NCBI RefSeq assembly: GCF_963678635.1
Contig: NC_087069.1
Location: 20,808,660 to 20,868,659 of the forward strand
Direction of reading: 5' to 3'
Length of the DNA: 60,000 nt
DNA from: Symsagittifera roscoffensis
Taxonomy: Eukaryota; Xenacoelomorpha; Acoela; Convolutidae
Positions 40,627 through 54,500 of the stretch are shown here, piece after piece. The stretch's first letter is position 1; the number at the start of each line of letters is the position of its first letter. A model generated the notes under the pieces. The model saw only the letters and a program-made list of their open reading frames with translations. It had not been told where the DNA came from and searched no databases. Position numbers and translations under genes: made by a program.

Positions 40627-43600
40627 ATGCAGCGCCGGGATTGTTAGGATCGACTACTAAGATCCCCAGGCTGAGTAAGGGCAGCACGCGAAAATTTACA
40701 ACTAGGCGTAGCCAGTCCTCGTTTAGCAGCGCCTCCGACGTGTTTGCCGAAAACGAATCGGCTAAAGGTCAATCTGATCTTTCAGTGAGCGGAATGAGGT
40801 TGAGGAGCGAGAAGAACCTCGATGGCGATCAAAGGTGGAGCGCCGAAGCCAGAACCGCGAGCGAAACGCTTGTGGACCCCTTTGACGAGGGAGAACAGAC
40901 ACTCATTCGACCCGACTTTGAGCCGAGCGAGGACCTCGAGCGGGAGGAAGTCGAGAGGACAGAGGAGACCTCGGAGCGTTCCGAGGTCGAGCCGCGAGAG
41001 GAAGTATTATTCAAGGGGATGTCCAAATCGGAAACCAAAAGTCACAGGTGGAGGGGAGAATACTCACATTCGGCTAGTACCCACACATCTCTGGCCAAGC
41101 AGAGCAACAACGCGATGATGTCGAGTATAAGCCCGAGTGAAGAACGAACGGGTTCGAAGGCCAAGAAGAGTTGGAAGTCTTTGGACGACGAACGCATAGC
41201 GTCACTACCAACTGTAGGTTTGACTTCCAGTGATGACTACCCGGAGATAACCCATCCAGATGTGAACTTCACACCGTGCCCAAGGAACGATATGAGCAGG
41301 AAGGCGTCGTCAACCTCGCCGACCAGGCCCATGTCAGATGGGATAACGATGGGAGCGTCATCAACCTTCGACAGATTAATGACGTCGATGATCAAGCAAA
41401 AAGGCGGTGCGTCATCAAGCACCAGGCTGCAGCCGCAGTTGACCTCATCTTCTCTGGGACTAACCCCGTCATTTGGGGCCACTGGCGACATAAGTGACAT
41501 GTTCGCTGGCGTAATGAATGGTCTAGATGAACTGAGGCGGGACATGACTAAAAGAATAGATCAGGTTGATGAGAGAGCTCACAAAGGTCAAGAGAATCTG
41601 AGAGACGAACTGACGCATGTGAAGTCGCAGGCGAGGGTTGATCAGGCTCAGTTGATTCGCAACACCGATCAATGCCTGGCGGAGAGCCTGGCACAGGCAA
41701 ACAAGGAGTCATACGAAAGAGAGGCTAGGATGACCAGGGAGATCGAACGATTGTTGAACGATCATGATAGTACCTACGCCCACACGATGACTAGCCTGGA
41801 GAAAAGGTTAGATGCAAAGTCTGATTTAATGATGCGGAAGCTTGACGCGATCCTGAATGGGAGCAATTGACAGGAGCGTTCCAACCCAAGGGAGCGCTCA
41901 CGCCATGCAAATGATGGAGATGGTACGGGCAGCAATGACAGAGCCCAGCAAGGCTCGAGAACGAACTACGAACCCAGAAACAAGGAGCGGCCAAGGGCAG
42001 CCCCGTCGAGGCCTGGCTGGACGAATCCAGTTCCGCCGGAGGCAGATGCCACCCCGGAGACAAGGTTGCCAACTGTGCCACAAGTCAGTTCAGTACCAGA
42101 TCTGACTACGGTCTCACAGGACACAACGATGTATGCCTCGATGTTTGAGCCTCTGAACAGATCTCTCGAAACATTCATCACCAAGCTCTCGAAGTCAACA
42201 GAGAGAGGAGAGAGGTCAAGGAGGACACTGAAAAAGCCGAAGTCATATAAAGACGAGTCAGATGGCTGCATTGATACTTGGATAGAGGTGATGAAGTTAC
42301 ACTTTGAGGAAGAGAATCTCTCCAAGAAACAAGAGTGTAGCGCGCTGACGAGCAACCTGGAGGGTACTGCATTAAGTTGTGTAATGGCGAAAAGAGCCAA
42401 TGAGAGAGACAGCGCTCGCAAGATATTCGACATCCTGCTGAATCGTTTCGGCTCTGGAGTACAAGGGCACCAGGCTATGGTTAAGTTCGAGAAGAGGCGT
42501 CAAAGAGATGAAGAATCAATAGATAAGTTCTTGGACGACATTGAATTGCTCAGGAGGAGAAGCAACCCGGATGAGAGAATATCCGAGCGAAACTTGGCGA
42601 TTGCTTCGAAGTTTATGGATGGAGTAAGGAGTGAGGAGTTGAAGACGATGTTGGCCACTCACTTCACCCTGTCGCTTGACCAGGTACCCACGCCTGACGA
42701 CTTGCGTATGAAGTCACGCGAGTATTTACTCATAAAACCGAGGGCGCAAAACCGTTACAGCAATTATGGAAACTATAGCGGGACAAACACTGGTGCGAAT
42801 TCCAGTTGGTACAAACCTCGCGATGACATGGATAAGAGGAGGTCGTGTGCGAATTGTGGTTCGATGGACCATCACGTTTCTGCGTGTTCTGCATACAAAC
42901 AGAACATGAAGGCCATAGGCTTTTTTCTCGAGGACGCCGACGCGACCGACGAGGATCATGAAGAGTACGTCAGAGGGCTCATCATGAAATATGGTCCGAG
43001 GTGTTTCTTCTGTAATTTGGAGGGACACTTCAAGTCGGATTGTACTCAATTTTGGGACGCAGTAGCGGACGCGAAACATCCCCGCCACGAAGAGGCGCTT
43101 TCGGGTGTCAAGGCCAGTCGAGCACGTCTGATGAACGAGGCTGAATCTCGGAGAAAGGAGACGACACCGAGCACCTTCACGACCAAAAAGGTTAGGACAT
43201 GGCCTGACGAGGTGGTAGCCTCGAACCTCGAAGCAGAGTCGTCTAGCCCACTCAAGGTGGATTACGGCCTGGCGGCAAGGACAGCGCTGCAGAATGTCAA
43301 ACAGGACCTAGCCACGAAAGAAGTGGAGCAATGGATAAGGTCGGAGCTGGAGAGCACAGATCTTCGGGAAAGTTTTAATGTCCTGGGTAAAACGACAAAA
43401 GCAGAAGACAAAGAGGAACCCAAGAAACAGGGACTAAAACTGAACGTTATATCTGGTAAGACTTTCGGCATGACGAAGGCGGGGACCAAAATAATGTCCA
43501 TCATCTCAGTCGCAGGGCACCAGGTGGTCAAGAACTTGAGTGAACCATCCGAGATTACACTAGTCCACCTGGACATCTATGCCGACTACCTGAAGGAGAA

Positions 43601-45986
43601 GGATCCCAAACTGGACTCCAGGGCAGTGCGAGCGCTGCTCACAACGGGAGGTCCGAGACTGATGAAAGTGGACGGACATTATATCGATGTCCATGGCCCT
43701 TACCCCATCCTGATGAATGTGGATGGCATCAATATCTACACGAAAGCTCACATAACTGATGCGAACGATCAGATTGGCCGGATATACATTGGTAAAGAGG
43801 AGCTGAAGGTTAGACGAATCGGACACAACGCGATGCTCGAACAAGATGCGGTGCATATTGGTTGTGAGGCCGATCTGGCCGCACACGTTCTGGACGTGCA
43901 AGGCAGACAACTTTCAGTAAAGGGACTGCTAGACACGGGAGCAGTGGTTAGTGTCATGCCAGTCAAAACTTGGACTGACATGGGTTTCGAAAGGTCGGAT
44001 CTCATACCGACAAACATCAGGTTGGCAGCTGCCAATCAGGGAGCGATCTATGTCACCGGACGAACCCCGATCATTTCACTGCAGCTCGGAGGAAGACATC
44101 TTTGGATGAGCTTCCTAGTAGTAGAGAATTTGGACGAATCCGACCAGTTCATCTTAGGAAGGGATTTCGTTCGCAACTTTGACGTCACGATCGATCTCAA
44201 TGACGGATTGATTAGGATCAAGGATCCTGAGAGAAAGTATGAAAAAAAAACCCTTAATAAGATCTTAATTAATCAGGCCAAGGTGCCGATTTTTCTGGAT
44301 CGAAAAGTTAGATTAAAACCAAACCAAGCCGTAGTAGCGACGTTTAGGATGAGGAACCTGAATGAACTCAGCAATGACAGACAGGTGTGTCTGGTACCAA
44401 ATCCAAACAGTAAAAGCTCGGCTATTTTAGGAAGAAGCTTCTCACTCACTCAGAGCGGACTGTGTGTGAGTGTGTTATTGAACACCGAAGCAACAACAGT
44501 GACAATACAGAGGGGAAAGAAACTTGGCTACGCTTTGCCTCTGAACACAGACTTTCAGAGTGTGGAGAACTTGAAAAAGTTTGATGTAACTAAATGTCCA
44601 TTGCATGCGAACCAAGAATGTATAATGAAAAGAGTGAATGAATTGAAATCTTCTAGCAAATTGTTTTCAATGAAGTCGGAAACAGATGATGGGCTCTCTA
44701 GTTGTTCCAACTTCCCTGAGAGACCGACGGAGGCAGAGTTAGCAGTGAATAAACCTGTCCTACCTGAAATAGAACATCTGAAGGGTAAAATATCAGACAA
44801 GGAACTAGATTCGCTCAGGGCGGTGCTAAATCGGAACGCAGACGTTTTTTCGAAACATAAGGCTGACATATGTTGTTGCAATTTTGTAGAGCACGAGATT
44901 GAGATAGAAGAGGGCTCGGTACCTCATAGGGAAGGGGCGAGAAGAATGACCCCAAACAAGTCAGAAGCGTGTAGGAAGGAAATTGAGATGTTAATGGAGT
45001 ACGACATGATCGAGCCGTCGAAGTCCCCATGGGCTTGTGGCGTGGTCATGGCGAAAAAGAAAGGGGGACAACTCAGATTTTGTTGTGATTTCCGTTATCT
45101 GAACGCAGTGACTATAAAGGACGCATACCCGATTCCCCGCATCGATGAGAGCCTATCCAAGCTGGGAGACGCGAAGTTCTTCACGACGTTGGATTTGGGC
45201 TCTGCATTCTGGCAAGTGCCACTCAGAAAGCAAGATCGAGAGAAAACAGGCTTCGCGTGTGAGCTGGGACTGTTCCAGTGGAAGAGGATGCCATTCGGAT
45301 TGTGCAACGCGACGGCCACATTCCAGCGACTGATGGCCCAGGCACTCACGAGCGTCACTAAGAAATACGGGAATCTCATCATGTGTTATGTCGATGATGT
45401 CGTGATTGCAACACCAACCTTAGAAGACCACATAGAGAGGTTGGAGGAGGTGTTGTCTTGCATGAAGCAGGCGGGTCTGAAATGCAAACCCTCTAAGTGT
45501 GAAATCTTCAGGGATTCCATAAAGTATCTGGGCCGCCTGGTTGACAAACATGGAGTGAGACCAGATCCCGAAGCGGTTGAAGCGGTGCTGACCTGGAAGG
45601 CACCTAAAACAGATACACAGTTGATGAGTTTTCTGGGATTCGCAAATTATTATCGAGAGTTCATCAAGGGGTATGCTGACAAAATATACCCCATGCAGAG
45701 GTTGATGAGAAACAAGGGCAAAAAGTTCACCTGGACTGATGAGGCACAAGTTTCATTTGAAAACATCAAACGTGAACTTTGCGAGGCACCGGTCCTCGGC
45801 ATGCCAACAGAGAAGGGGATGTTCGTGCTGGACACGGATGCATCAGTGGTTGCGATATCGGGCATACTTCACCAGGAGCAGGAGTGGAACGGGAGAACGG
45901 TTCTTCGTCCGATAGCCTACGGGAGTAAAGTCCTGAGTGATACTGAAATGAAGAACGGCGCACCAAAGCGGAGATGTTTGCGGTGA
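40627..45986 (+). pseudogene. Gypsy copy 1: gag, protease and RT (disabled)
   Basis: Equivalent to the intact ORF of copy 2. The gag ATG at 40,627 is followed after four codons by a 1-bp deletion leading to a stop. The correct frame then runs to a nonsense TGA at 41,868-41,870, where copy 2 has TGG. From 41,871 it is open to 45,986. It contains a coiled-coil-like segment, a capsid-like region, two CCHC knuckles (CANCGSMDHHVSAC and CFFCNLEGHFKSDC), protease LLDTGAVVSVMP, RT with CYVDDVV, and the start of RNase H (FVLDTDAS). Here the RT connection keeps SFLGFANYY, but the RNase H side reads MKNGAPK where copy 2 has Tyr. It ends at the -1 frame break shared by both copies. Confidence 0.85.
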
Positions 45987-47401
45987 TCACTTTCGTGGAA
46001 AAATACAGGGCCTACTTGGGGAGTGCTCCCTTCAAGTTACGTGTGGATAATCGAGCCCTCGCCTGGCTGAAAACCTATTCGATGGACCAAAGCTACATTG
46101 GTCGTTGGATCGTGCGCCTGGATGGATACCACATGATCATAGAGCACCGTACTCGTGACAAGCACCAGAACGCAGATAGCCTCAGTAAAAAGACAGAATT
46201 TTATGAGCGCCTCGAGGAGAGACAGGCTAACCAATCAGAGATCAAAGACGGGTTTTCCTTTCTGGAGAAAGAAACCTACGACAAGCTGCCACTTACTAGG
46301 TGGTTAGACAAGTCAGGACATCCTATACCTGGACACCCTGACCTTCCAGTGAAGACGGCCGCGGAGATAAAGCTTTTAGCCAGAGGCGAGCCCGTTCCGT
46401 TGGATCTGCTAGTCCGATCCAACTTGGTACAGTAAGAACTAACCAGGCTGGGTATAAACAGCATGGCTCTATTGAACAGGACGGTGAACGTGGCGCCGGA
46501 CGTCATGGGAAAACTCCGTGACTTGTTGGACAGGGAAGTGGATAGGCATGATCGTGAATGGATGGAGACCATGCAGCAGTTGACTGTCACCGAGAGAACA
46601 GAGAAGAGGCCAGTGTCCATTCGCAGCCGAGGCGTTGAACGGGATTGCAGGTCGATTGTCAACCAGCTGGTGAGCTCGATGCCGAAGGAGGTCTTGTTGA
46701 GAACTTCGTTCACTGAATGTGGAACACTGAATCAGAACCAAACTGCTGAGGAAGTCAGGATCAGGTCGAAATCTAGCTTCACGAGGAGAGTGCACTTCAC
46801 GGATGCAAAAGAGGAATACGAGCCGAGCCCAGATTGTTCGTCCGTGGACGAGACAATGTCCGGGGAGTCTGATACCTTAGAGCCAGTCAAGGACGACTCG
46901 TCTGAGGAGTCAGACACCGTTGAGCCCGTGCAGGACGACTTGTCCGGGGAGAGGTTGACTAGACCACCTAGGGGCAGAATTTTGTCCGGGGAGTCGGGTT
47001 CAAAGCGACCGATGGACAGAGTTTTGTCCGGGGAGTCGAGAAACATCTCAAACAACTTGGAATATGATGTTGGAGAATCAGTCGACTCAAGTGTTGACTC
47101 GGGACCTCAGTCCTGGGACAACACGTCTGAAACAACTTCCAATTCCGATATGTCAGAGATCGCAATCCACTCCTTATTGGTAGACTGGAAGCAGCGTGGG
47201 CTGGACCGAGAAACACTTCAGGATCCAGACAGGGACAGAAACACCTCAGATGAAGAGGGCACTGTGGTAGATAATGCCGCGGACGAGCTCGAGCTGATAG
47301 CAGTATCGAAACGCCCAACCAGATTGCTGCTACATGGTACGGTCGTCCGTACCAATCTGGAACCATCTGTGCAGGAAGCGACGCCTTTGAAAAAGATATA
47401 G
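45974..47401 (+). pseudogene. Gypsy copy 1: rest of RNase H and acidic linker
   Basis: In the -1 frame relative to RT. RNase H continues with EMFAVITFVEKYRAYLG (catalytic Glu), LRVDNRALAWL (Asp) and the tail HQNADSLSKK. A nonsense TAA at 46,433-46,435 is CAA in copy 2. The linker that follows is acidic and repeats SGES-like units (SGESD, SEESD, LSGESG, LSGESR) encoded by a recurring TTGTCCGGGGAGT. An in-frame TAG at 47,399-47,401 separates it from integrase; the corresponding site is deleted in copy 2, so it may be either a defect or natural. Confidence 0.75.
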
Positions 47402-48945
47402 TGTGTCAAGTTGATGGACGATGCTCATGCTCCGGAGATAATGAGTGGGCAAATGAACGTGGTAAAGACGTATTTGAAAGCTAGGTACAGGCTGTCGGAT
47501 CTCCTAAGGGCTCAACGAAATGATAGAATGACGAGCAGTCTGAAGAGATGGATCGAGAATGGAGCACCTGACAAGGGAGATTTGGAAGAAGACAGCTACA
47601 AAATCCTGAAGCAATTCTACCTGAAGCGAAACGACTTGTTGTACCTGAACAAGGACGGAATCGTAGCCTGCAAACGGAAAGAGGAGGACAAGGTCCTCTA
47701 TAAATACAATTCAATAGTGTTACCACAGTTGTACCAGACTGAATTGCTCTTTCGCTCACATGATCAGATGGGCCATCAAGGCGTGGACAAAGTGTATAAC
47801 AGGATACAGAAACGATTCGAATGGCCGGGATTGAAGAAGGCTTGTGAGAAGTGGATCGCAGCATGCCTGTCATGTCAGCAGGCGAAGGATCCCAGGAAGC
47901 TGAGGTTCCCCCTACAGTCAATAGAGTCGTCAGGTTTCAACGAAGTGGTGCAAATTGATCATCAGAAAATCTGCATGACAGCAACGGGCTATAATCAGGT
48001 GCTGGTAATGATCGACCATTTTACGAAGTATGCGGAAGCAGCACCCTGCATGACAGCATCGGCGGAAGAAACATGTGATCATTTGATAAATGTGTGGATA
48101 GCGAGGCATGGCTGCCCCATCACATTCCAATCGGACAATGGCAAAGCATTCGTGGGTGATCTCACGAAGGAGTTGATGAAAAGGTCGCAGGTAGCGCAGG
48201 CCCACTCGACCACTTATCACCCGCAAACGAATGGCCTAGTCGAGAGGCAAAACCGCACACTGGTATCCATGCTGAGAGTCTACTGCTCGCGTTACATGGA
48301 TGACTGGGACAAGCACTTGCCGCAAGTGATGGGTGCTTACAACAGCACGGAGCATTCCACTACGGGAATAAGTCCGCACATGATGTTAACGGGTCATGAA
48401 AAAGCGCTCCCGTTGACGTTTTTCTACCCTGAATATGAGGGGAAGAGGACAGCACCGCAAATGTACGTGCGGGATGTTATTAGAAGACAGCAGGACCTCA
48501 ATGACTTATGCAGGAGGAATACGCAGCAGGCACAAATTAGACAAAAAAGGAGGTTTGATAAAAGGACAGCTGATGCGAAAGCCTACTCAGTTGGCGACTA
48601 CGTCTGGGTGTTCCAGGAAGTGGTTCAACCAAAAGGAACTAAGAAATTATTAAAGAAATGGCGTGGTCCATTTCAGATAACAGAAGTGCACCAAGGAGGT
48701 CGTTTTTATCGATTGAGCACTGGAAGAGCAGCTTATTATGAAAACATCAAACCACACAATGCCTCGTCAGAGGATTGGTGCATCCCAGCGGACATGCAAG
48801 AGGGAGACTATTTGATAGTGGATCCTGCTTGTGAAGTGAATGAAAAGGGTGCTCGCGACAAGAACGACGGGAATGAGGTGGTGGACGATTGCGATCTACC
48901 ACTGGATCTCGAGTTGACCGAGCGAGTAGAGGTGGACGATGAAAC
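47402..48945 (+). pseudogene. Gypsy copy 1: integrase, 3' end lost
   Basis: The full integrase is visible: zinc-binding HHCC (SHDQMGHQGVDK, then CEKWIAACLSCQQ), catalytic Asp (VVQIDHQK), Asp (FQSDNGKAF) and Glu (NGLVERQNRT), then a GPY/F-like segment (KKWRGPFQI and GRFYRLSTG). It lies in the same frame as the linker, after the TAG. At 48,945 the coding sequence is joined to leader sequence of copy 2, so the last part of pol and everything downstream is missing. The frame runs on by chance to 49,102. Catalytic residues are intact in this copy. Confidence 0.85.
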
Positions 48946-51519
48946 GTTAATGGTGATTTTGCCGGTGGCCAGAGGGTGGAGTGGCAAGCTGATCAACGTG
49001 TTCCACACTCAACAGGGACATCAAGGACAACATCCGCAACGACTGTTGGGTATCGTTGAAGCAATTTTAGTATCGTTCGGGTACTATTTCATTAAAACTT
49101 AAGTGGTGGGGGGCACGATTGGCGCGGTCCGATTGTACCCTCCATCGATTACAAATTTCCGAGTTAAGGGTCTTAATTCGGGTATTTTGGTGCAAAGGAG
49201 GGTATAGTACTATTCATTAACGATTACTAATAGGTTATTATCCTTAATACATGTTACTTATCTCCTAAGTTAGACCCAAAAAACACCCAATTTTGTCGAA
49301 AATCATCGATTTTCGATCAAACTGTAGACCCCCAAATTTTTGGATATCCGAGCTTTTCCGAACAACAAAAAGCTTTTATATAGGGAGTAGCTACGTAGTT
49401 CGATCCCCTTAACTAAAGAAATCGCGTGAGAAAAGACTCAGTAGAAATTGGAAAAAACCAAAATTTTTCGGACAAAATTTCGATAATTTTCTGAATTTTG
49501 TCAATCTGTTTTGGGGATCGAGTTTTTGAGTTTTTAGAGTTAGAGCAATAAAATTTTTTGCGTTAGGAGCGTGCTACCATAACGTGCTCGGTTACCAGAG
49601 AAACTCTTGAGTAACCCTCCGATCAGCTCCGTAGATAGAGCTAACGACTTAAGGATCGGAAAAGGAAGGAATCGGAGGGTCCAAATTTGATAGTTATTGG
49701 CCAAATTTTTGTCTCCAAACCAATTTTGATCCGGTTTTTTGCACTATTCCAGTGCCGTACAGGGCTACTACGCTCGTTTCAATTGTTTTTAGGCACTTTC
49801 GATAGGAATTGCGGAAAAAGTTTCTCAGAACCTATACAGGTGGTGAAAAAAGGCCATTTGGACAAACACGTTTTTGGCAATTTCTCAAAGACTAGTCATC
49901 CGATCGGGATAACTTTGGTACCATAAGTCGACATTTTGGACCACTTTTCCGGACCGCAACCGTTTTTGGGTTGATAATCTGGGAAAAGAAAAATTTTTTT
50001 AGAATTTGTTGGTTCGGAGGGTCCAAATTACAGGTAACCGTCCGAGCGGCAGAAAATCTTATCAAAACATCTTTTTATTCAACTGGGAGGGTTGACCGTG
50101 TCAGCGAACCTAGTTTTAAGTCAGGTAGACCGCTTTTGGAGGCTTTGTTGCGGTGACATAACCTTTTTTCTTGATTTTTGAGGAACCCTCCGAGGTAACC
50201 CTCTGGAGTCAGCTAAGGCCCTTAGCAACCCTCCTTAGTGGAAGATTTCCACGAGGTTATCCAAAGAGTTAAGACAGCCCCCCTGATAGAGAATTTAGCT
50301 TGTTTTGATGCTTCCTGAAGTCAATTGAAGGACCTTCTGAGTGAAGCTCAGAAATTTGAAAATTTTGGAGGTACCCTCCGAAGTAACCCTCCGGAGCATA
50401 CTAAGCATCTTATTGACCCTCCTTAGTAAATTTAGGGGGACCCTCCGAAGTGACTTGGGTGATTAAGGTACCCTCCGAAGTAGGCTAAGTGTCTTAACAA
50501 CCCTCCGAAGTAACCCTCCGGAGTGTCTTAAACCTTCTAAATAACCCAAAGTTAGAAACTTGAGGAAATCTTCTGTGGCAATTTGGGAAAAGGAAAATAT
50601 CCATTTAATTTAAATCATATTAGGATATTAGGCGCGCTTATTAGGATCATAAGAGTCCATCTTGACCCGGAAATTTGTGATCAACTTTGGATTCTAGATC
50701 GGGTGTATCAGAATTACCCGAACAAATTTTTTTTTATTGTGATTTTGGTTGTGTGGTTGCCCTGAGCTACTTAATAGGAAAGTTCGGGCAATCCGGGAAC
50801 GAATAAAGGAATACCTCGGTGAGTGTATTAGGCAAATACACACTCACTTGAGAAGAAAAGTTGTTCCCTACTCTCGTGCACTTGGAGCAGTCCGGGTGTG
50901 GGAGAGCTTTTTCATAGACTTTGAATAATTTCGATCAGAGGTTGCCTTGAGCTACTTAATAGGACAGTTCGGGCAATCGCAGGGCACCTAAAAGAAGACC
51001 TCGGTGGGTGTATTCAGCAAATACACACCCACTTGAGAAGACTGGGTCCTGGGCTTTGTTCTTTTGGATCGTTCCGATTGAGGGAAGTCTTTTTATTTAA
51101 GACTAAGTTTTATTGATCTGTTTCTGAGTCATCACTGTATCAAAGATTGTTTAATTTTAACAAAGCAGTGACTTTATAAATTGTGTGGCGATAAATTGAT
51201 ACTGACAAAAGGTCGCTGTCACCTGTAGGATATTCTTATCTGGTTATCTATTGTGTTTGGTGTGTTGATTGGATCTTGTGAAAATTTTGTGATACTGTTA
51301 TAATATACGACAAGGTTGAGCTAGCATTATATCAATACTGAGCAGGGCCTTTGTGTGTGTAACTCTAACGGAGTCACTAATATTGTCATTGAGAAATCTA
51401 AGAGACACTCTTAATACTTACGAGATCGAGGAGGCAGCGTTAAGTAATTTAACTTGAATTTGTTTGCGGCACGTGTGCGTCGCCATTAAATCATACGAAA
51501 ATTGTTTTTGTAACAAAGC
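48946..51519 (+). promoter_or_regulatory. Leader/LTR region of Gypsy copy 2 (5' truncated)
   Basis: Nearly identical to 38,049-40,626. The first part of the presumed LTR is missing because the sequence is fused to copy 1 pol. It holds the TATA candidate (49,374-49,384), the motif array (about 48,960-50,525, where one reverse motif reads CAGAGGGT and one forward motif ACCGTCCG), and the duplicated hairpins (50,757-51,032). Confidence 0.6.
50757..51032 (+). ncRNA. Duplicated leader RNA hairpin pairs, copy 2
   Basis: Same arrangement as 39,859-40,134: stems at 50,757-50,791 and 50,819-50,847 in unit 1, and at 50,942-50,976 and 51,004-51,032 in unit 2. All pairing segments are unchanged between the two copies of the element. 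Confidence 0.55.
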
Positions 51520-54500
51520 ATGCAGCGCCGGGACTCGTTAGGATCGACTACTAAGATCCCCAGGCTGAGTAAGGGCAGCACGCGAAAATTTAAAACTAGG
51601 CGTAGCCAGTCCTCGTTTAGCAGCGCCTCCGACGTGTTTGCCGAAAACGAATCGGCTAAAGGTCAATCTGATCTTTCAGTGAGCGGAATGAGATTGAGGA
51701 GCGAGAAGAACCTCGATGGCGATCAAAGGCGGAGCGCCGAAGCCAGAACCGCGAGCGAAACGCTTGTGGACCCCTTTGACGAGGGAGAACAGACGCTCAT
51801 TCGACCCGACTTTGAGCCGAGCGAGGACCTCGAGCGGGAGGAAGTCGAGAGGACAGAGGAGACCTCGGAGCGTTCCGAGGTCGAGCCGCGAGAGGAAGTA
51901 TTATTCAAGGGGATGTCCAAATCGGAAACCAAAAGTCACAGGTGGAGGGGAGAATACTCACATTCGGCTAGTACCCACACATCTCTGGCCAAGCAGAGCA
52001 ACAACGCGATGATGTCGAGTATAAGCCCGAGTGAAGAACGAACGGGTTCGAAGGCCAAGAAGAGTTGGAAGTCTTTGGACGACGAACGCATAGCGTCACT
52101 ACCAACTGTAGGTTTGACTTCCAGTGATGACTACCCGGAGATAACCCATCCGGATGTGAACTTCACACCGTGCCCAAGGAACGATATGAGCAGGAAGGCG
52201 TCGTCAACCTCGCCGACCAGGCCCATGTCAGATGGGATAACGATGGGAGCGTCATCAACCTTCGACAGATTAATGACGTCGATGATCAAGCAAAAAGGCG
52301 GTGCGTCATCAAGCACCAGGCTGCAGCCGCAGTTGACCTCATCTTCTCTGGGACTAACCCCGTCATTTGGGGCCACTGGCGACATAAGTGACATGTTCGC
52401 TGGCGTAATGAATGGTCTAGATGAACTGAGGCGGGACATGACTAAAAGAATAGATCAGGTTGATGAGAGAGCTCACAAAGGTCAAGAGAATCTGAGAGAC
52501 GAACTGACGCATGTGAAGTCGCAGGCGAGGGTTGATCAGGCTCAGTTGATTCGCAACACCGATCAATGCCTGGCGGAGAGCCTGGCACAGGCAAACAAGG
52601 AGTCATACGAAAGAGAGGCTAGGATGACCAGGGAGATCGAACGATTGTTGAACGATCATGATAGTACCTACGCCCACACGATGACTAGCCTGGAGAAAAG
52701 GTTAGATGCAAAGTCTGATTTAATGATGCGGAAGCTTGACGCGATCCTGAATGGGAGCAATTGGCAGGAGCGTTCCAACCCAAGGGAGCGCTCACGCCAT
52801 GCAAATGATGGAGATGGTACGGGCAGCAATGACAGAGCCCAGCAAGGCTCGAGAACGAACTACGAACCCAGAAACAAGGAGCGGCCAAGGGCAGCCCCGT
52901 CGAGGCCTGGCTGGACGAATCCAGTTCCGCCGGAGGCAGATGCCACCTCGGAGACAAGGTTGCCAACTGTGCCACAAGTCAGTTCAGTACCAGATCTGAC
53001 TACGGTCTCACAGGACACAACGATGTATGCCTCGATGTTTGAGCCTCTGAACAGATCTCTCGAAACACTCATCACCAAGCTCTCGAAGTCAACAGAGAGA
53101 GGAGAGAGGTCAAGGAGGACACTGAAAAAGCCGAAGTCATATAAAGACGAGTCAGATGGCTGCATTGATACTTGGATAGAGGTGATGAAGTTACACTTTG
53201 AGGAAGAGAATCTCTCCAAGAAACAAGAGTGTAGCGCGCTGACGAGCAACCTGGAGGGTACTGCATTAAGTTGTGTAATGGCGAAAAGAGCCAATGAGAG
53301 AGACAGCGCTCGCAAGATATTCGACATCCTGCTGAATCGTTTCGGCTCTGGAGTACAAGGGCACCAGGCTATGGTTAAGTTCGAGAAGAGGCGTCAAAGA
53401 GATGAAGAATCAATAGATAAGTTCTTGGACGACATTGAATTGCTCAGGAGGAGAAGCAACCCGGATGAGAGAATATCCGAGCGAAACTTGGCGATTGCTT
53501 CGAAGTTTATGGATGGAGTAAGGAGTGAGGAGTTGAAGAAGATGTTGGCCACTCACTTCACCCTGTCGCTTGACCAGGTACCCACGCCTGACGACTTGCG
53601 TATGAAGTCACGCGAGTATTTACTCATAAAACCGAGGGCGCAAAACCGTTACAGCAATTATGGAAACTATAGCGGGACAAACACTGGTGCGAATTCCAGT
53701 TGGTACAAACCTCGCGATGACATGGATAAGAGGAGGTCGTGTGCGAATTGTGGTTCGATGGACCATCACGTTTCTGCGTGTTCTGCATACAAACAGAACA
53801 TGAAGGCCATAAGCTTTTTTCTCGAGGACGCCGACGCGACCGACGAGGATCATGAAGAGTACGTCAGAGGGCTCATCATGAAATATGGTCCGAGGTGTTT
53901 CTTCTGTAATTTGGAGGGACACTTCAAGTCGGATTGTACTCAATTTTGGGACGCAGTAGCGGACGCGAAACATCCCCGCCACGAAGAGGCGCTTTCGGGT
54001 GTCAAGGCCAGTCGAGCACGTCTGATGAACGAGGCTGAATCTCGGAGAAAAGAGACGACACCGAGCACCTTCACGACCAAAAAGGTTAGGACATGGCCTG
54101 ACGAGGTGGTAGCCTCGAACCCCGAAGCAGAGTCGTCTAGCCCACTCAAGGTGGATTACGGCCTGGCGGCAAGGACAGCGCTGCAGAATGTCAAACAGGA
54201 CCTAGCCACGAAAGAAGTGGAGCAATGGGTAAGGTCGGAGCTGGAGAGCACAGATCTTCGGGAAAGTTTTAATGTCCTGGGTAAAACGACAAAAGCAGAA
54301 GACAAAGAGGAACCCAAGAAACAGGGACTAAAACTGAACGTTATATCTGGTAAGACTTTCGGCGTGACGAAGGCGGGGACCAAAATAATGTCCATCATCT
54401 CAGTCGCAGGGCACCAGGTGGTCAAGAACTTGAGTGAACCATCCGAGATTACACTAGTCAACCTGGACATCTATGCCGACTACCTGAAGGAGAAGGATCC

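Noticed and set aside
48946-49102. Novel C-terminal extension of integrase in copy 1
   Set aside because: The extension is leader sequence of copy 2 read through a deletion joint; it matches 38,049-38,205.
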